In this document: positions 29,049 to 39,663 of the stretch, in pieces | Position numbering within the stretch: the stretch's first letter is position 1 | Layout of the letters: each line of letters opens with the position of its first letter | Assembly (NCBI GenBank): GCA_019915015.1 | Contig: JAHBBC010000014.1 | Location: 310,001-374,000, forward strand | Source: Auriscalpium vulgare | Lineage: Eukaryota > Basidiomycota > Agaricomycetes > Russulales > Auriscalpiaceae | DNA length: 64,000 bases | Reading direction: 5' to 3' | Notes under the pieces: generated by a model | Database searches by the model: none | The model's input: only the letters and a program-made list of their open reading frames with translations | Told to the model about the DNA's origin: nothing | Translations under genes and position numbers: made by a program

Positions 29049-29300
29049 TTAACACGTCTTGTGGTTGGGGCAGCAGTTGAAGAGTTGACCAGGCGTGACC
29101 TGAGTCCCATAGTAGCACCCATTGAGCCTTGACTGATCATGGCACGGCCGGTCAGCGCGAGGCCGTCGCGGAGCAGTTTCACACTGGGAGACACAGAGAC
29201 GCACGATCGGACACGACGCCGAGAGGGCTTCAAGTGCGCAAACAACGCTGAGCTGGAGCGCCAGCATGGCGATGGACCAGGTCAAGATGTGCACGTTCAT
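29049..29300 (-). CDS. Small secreted Cys-rich protein (83 aa)
   Basis: Single exon from ATG 29300. A signal peptide (MNVHILTWSIAMLALQL) precedes a mature part with eight Cys, including SCPIVRLCVSQC and the ending FNCCPNHKTC. Small size, secretion signal and an even number of Cys fit the small secreted proteins of basidiomycetes. The spacing is not that of a class I hydrophobin as far as I can tell. No intron is needed. It could be a chance frame; the coherent signal peptide and Cys pattern argue against that. Confidence 0.42.
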   Translation of the reverse strand: MNVHILTWSIAMLALQLSVVCALEALSASCPIVRLCVSQCETAPRRPRADRPCHDQSRLNGCYYGTQVTPGQLFNCCPNHKTC

Positions 29301-29831
29301 GTTCGCCCAAGCGTGTCTCGATAGGGATGTCGGCGCCCCGAGCATCGCGCACTTTGTGCTGGCGAGGCAGCTGGTGAGCCTGCCTTTACTCTTCTTCTCA
29401 TGATGCTGAGTGCCTCCAGGGTTTGCTGCGTGCAACTCAAATCTCCGAATTCGGTACCCAGGTATAACCATCATCCATGTCTCTTCTTACCGTGTCGCTA
29501 CAGAGACGCGGCACGCCTCAGGCTGGCAACTCATCCAGGATCCAATTTCCGCTCAGCGGTCCGTAAGAATCATGTGCAGCGACTCCTTGGCTCCGGAGAA
29601 CGAACGTCGCCTCGACTCGTAAGCACGTTTTGATCGTGCATGATGAAACTGTTGGGCAGAATGCGATCTGCGAGTACGGGAAGCGCCGCCGTCAGCGTGC
29701 GGATCGTTGCAAGTCAGACCGATCGAGCAATGAAAACCTGATATTCCACAGTAAGTAATGTACAATTCTACGGCCATTTCCTTCCACTTTCCGTCCACGT
29801 GTCAGTCGTCAATGTCATCTGAAGTCGTTCA
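29301..29831. other. Intergenic, nothing recognised
   Basis: Between the small secreted protein start and the 3' end of the P-type ATPase. No repeats or coding signal noticed. Confidence 0.5.
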
Positions 29832-32800
29832 TTACCAGGCGATCTTCGCCAAGACGCCGTTCGGGTACGTTCTCACAGTCAGTTTGCGTATCTCGTCCAA
29901 TCTGCTGACAAGTGTCAATACGTCGCTCAGGATCAGGTCGGCATGTAGACGCACATGAGCATGCCGAGTCCGAACGCCATCGGTAGGAAGAAGTACTCCG
30001 CCGGGATCCCATGTGTCTTGAAGATGGTATGGCTGAGACGTGGCGTCAGCCAAGGGAGCGCATGTATGATTTTGCAAACGTACAAGAAAGGCGGGTAGCT
30101 GAAGAATATACCGATTGCGAGAGCGGTCAACGCAGCCGGAACAGTAGTCCTGTTGATCCCCCAGGAGGGAGGCTGCTGTAGGATGCTCGACTTGCGCGTA
30201 CGAGTCGCAAGCAGATTACTGGTAAGGTCATGGGAAATGAGCAGCTGATGGTACTGGAATGGCGCGTGTACCCACCCCCATTGCATGATGATGAGCGTGA
30301 AGAAATATATGCTCTGCGCTTCGTGGAGGAGTTCGTCCGTGAGCCCCGGCCAGTTACCAAATCCGAGAACCAGTGACGAGAAGGGCAGGCCACGGCGCTG
30401 CAGGTACCAGAGGGACCTGCCGCAAAACTGCGTCAGGTGTGAAACTAGTGAGGGAGCGACGCAAATCCCACATTGCAAAGGCACACAGTGATTCGATAAT
30501 CCCCAGAAATCCATATGCGTGCAAGTAAAGCTTCCAATCTGCGAGCCTGTCGATGTGCGTATTTCTTGGCGGACGCGACAACAAGCCGCTTTCCGGGGGT
30601 TCGAAGCACATTGAAAGCGCAGGCAAGACATCGGTCTGACGGACATGCACGTTGAGTCAACTTCAAAGATTGTGAAGAAATCGCACTGGGACGTACAGCG
30701 ATGCAGATCACGATCATCCTGAGTGAGAAAGGAAACAATGCGTGTGAGACGTGCTGGCAGGTCAGGGCGAGATACGCACTGGATATTGCTCAGCATTTGG
30801 GGCAGACCGAGAAGAATGTTCAACAAGATAGGCATGAGCTCTGAGAAGCTGCAGAGATGATCAATACAAACAAAGTTTGACGAGAGCAGGAGAGGTACCT
30901 TCCGGCAGGTAGGAGGTACAGTATAGACTTCTTAAGGTTATCGAACACGAGGCGGCCGTACTCCAACGCCACGACAATCGCCGAGAAGTCCTCAAGCAGC
31001 ACCATGTCCGCCGCCTCCCGCGCGACGTCCGACCCGCCGCCCATCGCGATGCCGCAGTCCGCCGCGCGGAGCGATGGCGCGTCGTTCACGCCGTCGCCCG
31101 TCATTGCGACGATGCTGTCGCGCGCCTGGAACGCCTGTACGATGCGCAGCTTCTGCTCGGGTGTCGTGCGCGCGAACACGATTTCCTCGTACGCGCACAG
31201 CCGGTCCATCACAACGTGCGTCGTGACCATATCAAGCTCGCTGCCTGATATGACGATGCTCTGCGGGGAGCGGTCAGCGGGCTGGTCGGAGGCGTCGGCT
31301 TCTTTTTCGGTGTCTTCGGCGACGAGGTCGGCGTAGTGGTGCACGGCGGCGGCGTTCGAGATGATGCCGGCTTGCGCGGCGATGGCGACCGCCGTCGCAG
31401 GATGATCGCCTGGGTTTGGATGAATATATGAAAGAAAGAAAAAGACCGAAAATGTACACACCGGTAACAACGAAGAACCGGATTCCTGCTCCGCGACAGA
31501 TTCTGAAACACGTTGTCAGTTGACAGACACATACGTTGTGCGCGCGATCCTCACCTCACAGTCTCCGGAATGTCAGGCTTCAGCGGATCAATGAGCCCCA
31601 AGAGCCCGACGATGACCAGCTGCGCAGTGGCCTCTTCGACAAACGCCTCGAACTCCTCAGAGAACGGGTCGACGTGCTTCGGGACGACGTGGTGCGAGAC
31701 GAGGCGGCGCGCGAGCACAAGCACCCGGCGGCCCTGCGCAGCCCAGCGCTCCTGCACGCCGACGATGCGGTGCTGCGTTGCGTGCGAGAGCGCGCGCGGG
31801 GGCCCGCCCGCAGGGTCGAGCGTGTGTGTGCAGCGCGGGAGTAGCACGTCCGGTGCGCCCTTAACGCAGAGCAGCAGGTCGTCCACGTGCGCGCCGTCCC
31901 ACGATGCGAGAGGGGTAGGTGGAGGGTCGGGCATGTCGTTCGTGTGGATAAGCTTGGAGAGGGTGAGCATGTACTTGGTCTGGATAGGTGGGACGCGTGA
32001 GTAGAGGCGCGAGACTCGAGGCACGGCGGACGTACGCGGGAGTTGAAGTTCATCTTATAGACGTGCTTCCAGGTGCTGCGCGCGGTGTGCACGCCGTCGA
32101 GCCCGTCCGCAAATGCCAGGATTGCCGAGTCTGAGGTGGCGTGGTCAGGGCCAGCAGAGCGCCGGGAGGTATGCGCACAACACACCGGTGGCGTCGCCAA
32201 TGATCGTGCGTTCCTTCTCGCCCATGCCCGCCTCGAACGTCGCGGAATTGCAGAGTGCTGACACTGCCAAGAGCTGACGCAGGTTTTCTGTGATGGCGGC
32301 GGTGCCCGTCGCGAGGTGATCCTTGAGCGACGCCGGCGTGAAAGACACGTCAAACATCGCGACGTCCTCGACGTGCATCTTGTTCTGCGTAAGTGTGCCG
32401 GTCTTGTCCTATACGGAGAGGCGATCAACTACAAATCTGGGTTATATGCACACACGCACTGAGCAGAGGACGTTGACGGAGCCCAGGGTCTCGACGATGG
32501 AAAGGGACCTGCGGCGGGAAGGTGAGAAGGGGAGGTGGGCGGAAGGGCAGAGGTAAGACGTACTTGCAAAGGACCTTGTGCTGGCTCAACGTGTGCGCGA
32601 CTTTGGCAAGCGACACGGTGACGGTCATCGGCCTACAGAAAGGGTCACCTTCTGTTAGCTAAATAGAGCGGCCATGTGCTTGCGTGTGACTACTCACAGC
32701 CCCTCCGGGATGAACGCGACTAGAATCGTTAGTAATCAGTACTGATCAGCAGAAACGGAAGATGAGAAACGCACTCATGATCGAGACGACATCGATGAGC

Positions 32801-34197
32801 AGTGTCGATGTTGTGATGTAGTGCGGGAAGGTCGGCTTCAGCCTGCAGACACAGTTGAGTTTGAGGGATGACACGGAAGAAATGGCAACATACCAAGCCG
32901 CCCAGATGATGACAATGACGATAGAAAGCGAGAACGCGAGACTGCCTATTATGATGACGAACCGGAGGATCTCACGTTGCATAGTCGTCAGCTGCGTCGG
33001 TGATGCTGAGGACATCTTTGCAATGCGGCCGCTGAGTGGAGATGAGTGGTCGACATTGTTGAAACAAGGGAGGCGCGCACAAGACGGTGTTGTCACCGAT
33101 CTGGATGACAAGCCCGAGGCCCGACCCGTTAACGCACAGCGTCCCTTGCAATGCGATGTTTTTCGTCTGCACAACGTAACGGTCAGCGCACGCTCACTGG
33201 CATACAGTCTGCACGTACTTCTAGGATGTTGTCGTCCGTCTTTTCCAGCCGCCCAGAGACGGCCTCACTCTCACCGGTGAGCACGCTGCGGTCGAAGCGC
33301 AGGTCAGAGGTCACCTCGACGAGACGCATGTCCGCGGGGACCTTCTGCCCCATGACGACATACACGAGGTCGCCGGGGACGAGCGTGACGGCGGGAATAG
33401 TCATCTGCGCGCCGTCGCGCAGCACGAGCACGTCCGCGGGGAGCATGTCTTTGATTGACGCCATCACGCGCGACGTCGAGAAGTCCTGCCACGCGTTGAA
33501 CACGGCCTGCAGCGCGACAACCACAAGGAGCACGCAGGCGAGCGCAAGGTTGGACGAGTCCGGGTGTGGGTTGCCGAGGGGCTTCCTGCAAAGAGATCAG
33601 ATGGCGCGGTACATGGGATTTAAACATGAGGGAACACACCAGCAGATGAAGCAGACGATGCCGCCGGCAAGCAGGAGGCTCCCGAAACCGCCGAACACCC
33701 ACCCAATAACCTTGCGGAACATGCGGCTCGGCGGCGGCGAGATTTGGTTCGCACCGTAGAGTGCGCTGCGCCGCGTGGCCTGCGCGGCGTCGAGACCCGT
33801 CTGCGGCGACACGGAGAGCCGCTGGAGGGCCTCGACTAGGGAGATCTTGTGCCAGTCGAGGCTGTTGAGGGCTGTAAGCCGGTCAGCGCGAGAGAAGGGG
33901 AAGAACGGTGTGAGAGGCGACACCTTTTGCCTCGCCCTTCACGGCGGCGCTCTTGTCGCGTGCTTCGAAATCGATGGGGTCGCCGGTGTGCTCGACCCGG
34001 AGGCTGAGCGTCCGGAACTCGATGGGCAGGCGCGAAGATGGCGCGATGGGCTCATGGCGCGAGAGCGTGCGTGCGCCGATGGAGAGCGTGCGCGCCCCGA
34101 GCGGGATACCTGTGCTTGGGCGGTCGGGGTGGCGCGCCTCGATGGTGATGGTCCTGGGGAGGGTCGGCTTGTGAGCTTCAGGATCGGTCGTCGACAT
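29832..34197 (-). CDS. P-type cation ATPase, Na/K-ATPase-like (P2C/ACU-type)
   Basis: A many-exon gene of about 1,050 residues starting at ATG 34197 and ending at TAA 29834-29832. Exon junctions traced include GEAKA/LNSLDWHK, CFICW/KPLG, NILE/TKNIAL, NTVF/GRIAKM, VLCS/DKTGT and MLI/LDEIRK. Motifs: N-terminal cation-ATPase domain (LDWHKISLVEAL); VLTGESEAVSG actuator loop; VAFIPEGLPMTVTVSLA transport helix; phosphorylated Asp in CSDKTGTLTQ; KGAPDVLL nucleotide-binding loop; MTGDGVNDAPSLR hinge; and several C-terminal TM helices. All catalytic motifs are intact. Similarity is to fungal plasma-membrane P2C/ACU pumps that export Na or take up K; the ion is an inference. Exon ends in the C-terminal third were not all fixed. 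Confidence 0.88.
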
Positions 34198-35124
34198 GCT
34201 GCGCACTTCGATGTGGAGAGAAAGAGCGGGGGCAGGGCTGAGAGACAATTGCCACTGCCGTGTGATGTGGGTTTAAATCCGCGACGTGCTATACATAGAC
34301 GTTCTGGAAGAGGGGGGGAGGATAAGGGAGGCAGGGGCAGGGACACGCCGGGATGGGCGGGGACAAAATTACGGCGACACCGTGGTCAGTGACCGCAGGG
34401 GCGGGCGGGCCGCAAAACGAGTGATTTATGCGAGAGGATGCTGATCAGGCGCGCGGGCGAACATGGGTGAGGGATATTCGCCATGGCGCGCCCTCCACAA
34501 GCGAGGAAGTCCCCGAGGCGGTGCCATATCAGACGCTCCGGTGTCGAGAGAAAGAAAGAGAAAGGAGAACGCGGCGCGCGAGAGAAAGAACCAGCGCGGG
34601 GAGGTGGTCGGTTAGATAGGAGGATGATGGGGGCGCCGTGGACGTCGGCAACCTTTGTGAGAACGTGCACGGTGCGAGTGGAGGAGAGGCGGAGCAGCGT
34701 CAAGATTACTGACGGGAGGGAGGAAAGAAAGCAAGACGAGTGACGCCCAAGGGAGGACGCGCGCACGTGCCGCAGAATAGGCTGGACGCCGTTCACTTCC
34801 GCCCATCTACCGAGCCGCCTGGCTGAAGACATGATGAATGTTGGCAACGTGAATGTCAACGACGAGCGGCTCAGCTCGTTGCTTTGAACCCCCATCTCGC
34901 TCAACAGCGCGCCACTGGCAGCCCCAACTTGAGTACCGCATGGCCCGGGGTGTACCGTCGGCTGCCTTTCCTTGGCCAACGAGCGACTTGCTGGTGAGTG
35001 CGCTGTCAGATCTGGCTGCGTTTGCAAGACGTCCGCGCCGAGTCGAAAACATGGCGATGTGGTCGGTGGCAAGGGCTGGGTGCCAGCGGGCCGCTGATAA
35101 CTGTGGTTACGTCACCGGCCGGGG
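34198..35124. other. Divergent intergenic region
   Basis: Upstream of the ATPase (minus) and of the small gene at 35.1 kb (plus). It includes a purine-rich AGAGAAAGAAAGAG-like stretch near 34546-34600. No gene recognised. Confidence 0.5.
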
Positions 35125-35784
35125 ATGTCACGCTCGTCCGCTCTTGCTCCTCTCTGCACTCTCCTTACACAGTACACTGACATCCATGGCACGCTTGTAC
35201 GCCTTGCCCTCGCTTCAGCTCTGCTGCTGGCTCTGACCACGCTTGCCCCCTCAGCATCGACTTTCTCTCCCTCGTCTTCGTGCGTTCCCCGCATCCAGTG
35301 CTCACCGCCCAGCCCAGCTCACGCCCTCCCAGACCACAGCCATCTTCGTCGGCGCCATCGTCGGCGTCGTCGTCGTCGTGCGCAAACTCTCCGCCGCAGT
35401 CGAGTCCACCAAGGCGTCGTGCGTCGTGCCCCACCACCTCCACTGCCCATCGCTGACCCGCTCCCACCCAGCCTGCGCGAGCGCGGCTGGAACGTCTCGG
35501 ATTCGGGCATCTCAGTAAAGACTACTAAGCGACTCAACCGCGAGGACTACATCGACGCTACCCAGCGGTACGTCGTCGCCGTGCTGCTGCGCAGAGCACC
35601 GCTGACACCGCCCCCGCCCTGCAGAGGTTTCATCAAGGCTATGGGCGCATCATCCTTCGGCTCGCAGAACAACTCGCCCAACGGCTCGCCAAATCCCAAC
35701 GCAGGTGGGAAGGCGCCGAAAGTGGGCGGCCTATCGTCGCGCAGCGGGTCCATCAGCGGCGACAGCATCCGTCGCAAGGCGTGA
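35125..35784 (+). CDS. Small membrane-anchored conserved protein, unknown function
   Basis: The well-supported part begins near 35333 with a hydrophobic segment (TTAIFVGAIVGVVVVV) then RKLSAAVESTKAS. A GTGCGT donor joins it to LRERGWNVSDSGISVKTTKRL (from about 35472). A second GTACGT donor at 35569 joins ATQ to RGFIKAMGASSFGSQ. The tail is Ser/Gly/Asn-rich and ends SIRRKA at 35784. The pattern, a single TM anchor followed by GWNVSDSGISVKTTK, looks conserved, but I do not know a function. The first exon and the ATG are unresolved; 35125 is one candidate. Confidence 0.55.
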   Translation: MSRSSALAPLCTLLTQYTDIHGTLVRLALASALLLALTTLAPSASTFSPSSSCVPRIQCSPPSPAHALPDHSHLRRRHRRRRRRRAQTLRRSRVHQGVVRRAPPPPLPIADPLPPSLRERGWNVSDSGISVKTTKRLNREDYIDATQRYVVAVLLRRAPLTPPPPCRGFIKAMGASSFGSQNNSPNGSPNPNAGGKAPKVGGLSSRSGSISGDSIRRKA

Positions 35785-36278
35785 TTCCACTCATGCTGGT
35801 CGGTGCGGTAATTATATAACTTATTCGCGCGGATTTTTCTTGGATTCGGCAGAGTACGTCGTAGCTATCGCGCATTTCTGTACAGTACACACACGCTAGG
35901 TTAGCAGCACCCAAAAGACGCAGTGATACGGTTTCCTTGGTGGTCGGTGTGCGCGGGTTTCAGACGCGTGATGATCAGCTTCGCCTGTTCGCCCATCTTC
36001 GGCGTTGCGGCTCTATGGTTATAGCTGGGCTCGGTGCCACTAGGCAGTGCAGTAGGGAGAGAGACCTGCAGGGCTGGCAGTAGTCTGACGACGAAGCGTT
36101 TGCGACCTCGCGGGTGGAGCATTCAGTGGGGCTACTAGGACCGTGAAAGGCGTTGCCAGTCCCTGGTTCGTGTGCAGACTAGTCATCGTCATCGCAGACA
36201 GGATCAAATAATCAAGAATCGACAACATTACGCAGCTACGTGCCTGTAATATACCTTACACCAGCCCACGACACCCGC
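35785..36278. other. Intergenic between convergent genes
   Basis: Holds the 3' ends of the small membrane protein and the ketoacyl-CoA reductase. No coding signal. Confidence 0.5.
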
Positions 36279-37501
36279 CTATTGCCGCTTCGCTTCACGC
36301 TCCTTCTTGCGCAGCGCGCGTTTGCGGATGTCGCGGTGCAGGCCGTGCGTGTACGCCTGCACGACGCGCGCGGGCGCGGCGTCCATGACGTAGTCCAGCA
36401 GCGCATGGGACCAGTACGGCGTTTGCGCGCCGGGCGCGACGCCGCGCAGCACGGCGCGCACATACGCGGCGGGCGCGGGCACGAGCGCGGACGCGCGGCG
36501 GATCTTGCTCATCGCGGACACGACGAAGTACGTGTTGGCGTGCTCGACGGTGACGCCCGCGGGCGCGAGCTCCGCCGCGAGCGCGAGCGAGAACGTGCGC
36601 AGGTACGCCTTGGACGCGGAGTACGTCGCGAGCATGGGTGCGGGCGCGGACCCCGCGAAGGAGCCGATGGTCAGGATCAGCCCGCGGTGCCTGGGCGGGG
36701 GCGTGGTCAGTGCGGGCGGTGAGGGAGGGCGGGAGGGAGGGGCGTACCGCGCGACCATGCCAGGCGCGACGAGGGCCGTGACGCGCGTGGTCGCCGCGAC
36801 GTTGATCGCGAGGATGTCGCGCAGCTCGTCCGCGGGCGTGTCGACCAAGTCGGCGGGCATCTCGTGAGACTTTCCGACGTTGTTAACTGGGATGACGTCA
36901 GTGGGAGGACAGAGTCGCGGACAGGCCAAGTACGCACCGAGGACGCCAATGTCGAGGTCTGCGATCGCGGACTTGAGCGCGTCGTACGCCGCGTCGCCGG
37001 CGTGGGCGAAGTCAATCGCAAAGGTTTTCGTCTCGGCTGAGCTCGATTTGTCCTCTGTGCCAATGTGAGCGTGCGCAACCGCGAGCGGGAAGCAAGCTCA
37101 CTGATCTCCTGCGCGACCGCGTCGAGTTTCTCGGTGTTGCGCGCGGCGAGGAGCACGTTGAAGCCCGCCTGCGCGAGCTGCAGCGCAAACTCGCGGCCGA
37201 TGCCGTCCGACGCGCCGGTGACCACTGCAGCGCGAAAACGGGTCCCGGTCAGCAGCTGCCGAAGCGAGCAAGCAAGGCGGGCGACGCGCACCTGCCCATG
37301 CGCCCTTCTTCGCGCCGAATCTTGCGAGCTGCAGTGCGTGCGCGTGAGTGGGGAGCGGTGAGAATGAATGGGGAAACGCACGCGGGTGCCAGGGCGGAGG
37401 AAGGTGCGGAAGAGGAAGGACGTCCAGGAGAGCAGCGCTGAGGCGACAGAGAGGGCGCCGAGGCCCTGCAAGCCGAGGGCGAGCCATGGGTGCGCGGTCA
37501 C
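36279..37501 (-). CDS. ifa38: Very-long-chain 3-ketoacyl-CoA reductase (Ifa38/HSD17B12 type)
   Basis: Start ATG 37501, first exon to 37382, then about five more. Sequence order: N-terminal TM helix (LGALSVASALLSWTSFLF); RFGAKKGAWAVVTGASDGIG cofactor-binding loop; FNVLLAARNTEKLDAVAQEI; an NNVG motif (VNNVGKSHEMP); catalytic YSASK; MSKIRR; and a basic C-terminus. The ER-membrane enzyme performs the second step of very-long-chain fatty acid elongation, reducing 3-ketoacyl-CoA with NADPH. All short-chain dehydrogenase residues (GxxxGIG, N, S, YxxxK) are visible. The terminal KRQ is not a clear ER-retrieval signal, though the C-terminus is rich in Lys and Arg. Confidence 0.92.
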
Positions 37502-37771
37502 TGCGATGTGGTGAGCTGGGCAGCAGACTTGGACACGCTACGTACGCTGGGCGTTGATGACCTGGAGAGCAGAATCGGCCATTGCAACGATGTGGCGAAA
37601 AGGGAGGAGAGGACGCGACGTGACGGTGCAGGCAAAGTTGACAGGACGCGCCGGCGGGCCGCCATTTCAATTCACTGATCTCAGCTTCAACTTGTTGACG
37701 TTCATTTTATCCCCTACAATCCACCGTCACAATATCATCACAACCTACGAATCCCATGTATTTCCTTTGCA

Positions 37772-39663
37772 ATGCTTGACCCCAAAAGGCCCATCGAGAG
37801 GTTGGCATATGATGTCGCCGCAGTGCTTAGCTGGCAGCCACTGACCGCCAGAACAGCGACAAATGCAACACCATTTCCTTGGTCAACGTGCAGTCAAGAA
37901 TCTCCGAGCTCAAAGACGTTCCTTGCTACCCACCCGGCTCCATTTACACGACACTCGACGGTGTCATAGCCGCAGCGAGCCTTCTTAATGATGCGCGGGC
38001 ATCTCGCCGTGCACAACTCCAGCGCGAGGAAGAAGCCATCGAGGAAGCCAGACTGGCGCTGCGCAGTGCATACGCCGCGCAAGATAAAGCCACCCATGCC
38101 GCCATGTGCTCTTTGGCCGAGCAGCACAACACATTTGCGCCCGTTGCCTCCCTCCCTCCCGAGGTCCTCGCTGAGATCTTCATGTCTCTCTCGGCCATCG
38201 ACCCTTCAAGTAATCCTCTGGCACAAAACCCATGGTCAGATCCCCACTACGGATGGCTTGCGGTGACGTTTGTGTGTCGGCACTGGCGGCAGATCGCCCT
38301 CCAGCATGCGCGCCTCTGGGCCGACATAGACCTCTCACATGGGTGCGATCGCGTTCACACATTCTCCGCGCGTGCAAAAAAGGCGGCGCTCTCCATCACA
38401 CTAAAGAGGCCCCCACGAACTCTGGAGCCATGGCAGATCACTTTCTTGGCAGAAAACTTGTGCCACACGCGAAGTCTGCGCCTCAATATTTTCTTACAAG
38501 ACACCAGTCTCGACGTGCTCCGTACACACGCACCGCTCCTCCACACAGTCGACCTACGCATCCTCCATGTGGACTCAGCTCAGGAAAACATCGTAGAATG
38601 GTCTGCACCGGCACTGCGTCATCTTAGCTTTGCTTCCGACGGCGATATACCCGCACCATGGATGTCACCGCTCTTCCAGCACCTCAAGAGCTTGGAACTG
38701 GGGGACGAACAACGAGACGTCACCAGCATTCTCAACGGACTATCGCACATGCATGCGCTCGAACGATTGAGCGTAAAATTAGCTTTCGACGTCGACGGGG
38801 AGAGGCGCACGGTCAGCGAACGCGGCAAGGTCGCACCTGCGAGGTTGGCCCATCTGGAATTGTCAAGCAGTCCAAGCGACGCGACAACATTTCTTTCACA
38901 CTTGGCTCTGCCATCGCAGGCTGCAGTCCGCTGTGACTTGCCAATGCAATTCGCTGAGCCTGATCACCAGCGGTTCGAAGAAGATATGAACGCATTGATT
39001 CCGGTTGCCCTCGCATCTGTTCAATCCCACGCCAACTCAGCATCCGATATCCGGGGCGCCATCACTAGCCTGAACATTGACGCACGTAGCCCGAGGAGGG
39101 CAAGTATCATCGTCCTTAGAGAGAATAACGTGGGACAGGAGCCGAACCTGTCCCTCCACTGGAACTCACGGCATCTCCCCTGGATACTGGTGCCGACGGC
39201 CATGAAGAAGTTCTCTTCGGTGCATCTGAAGGAGCTTGCAGTGGCGTACTCGAACACACCCATGGATGTGCATGCCGATGTGCCGGCATGGGTGGACTTG
39301 ATGGAACGTGCGCCCCGACTGAAGCGCCTCACAGTCACAGACGATGCGGCCATCTCGTTCTGCGCGGCCCTGCAGTTGGCCAGCGCCAGCGCGGCCGCCG
39401 AGACCCCGAGCAGCACTCTTCCCTTCCCCGAGCTTGCTGACCTCGTCTTCGACGAGGTGCGCCTCGTCAATCTCAGGCCCGGTGGCCCGAGCGTTCGGCT
39501 GGAGGGCGGCGAGCTGGTGGCGGACGTGCTGCCACTGTGCCTAGCGGAGCGCGCGGCCGCAGGGTGCTGCCTGGAGGAGCTGGACGTGAAAGAATGCGAC
39601 GTGGGCGGAGCATGGGTGGCGAAAGTGCGCGGAATGTTGCCGGGGACGCGTGTGAAGTACTAG
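37772..39663 (+). CDS. F-box domain protein with LRR-like C-terminus
   Basis: Two exons (37772-37822, 37894-39663) give 606 residues. A coiled-coil-like N-terminus (RRAQLQREEEAIEEARLAL) precedes an F-box: ASLPPEVLAEIFMSL, then GWLAVTFVCRHWRQIAL. A long Leu-rich region follows that scores as irregular repeats (LRHLSFASDG, LKSLELGDE, APRLKRLTVTDD). Such proteins are substrate receptors of SCF ubiquitin ligases and form large lineage-specific families in mushrooms; the target is unknown. The first exon is inferred because the long frame has no early ATG. The divergent ketoacyl-CoA reductase starts 270 bases away. Confidence 0.82.
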
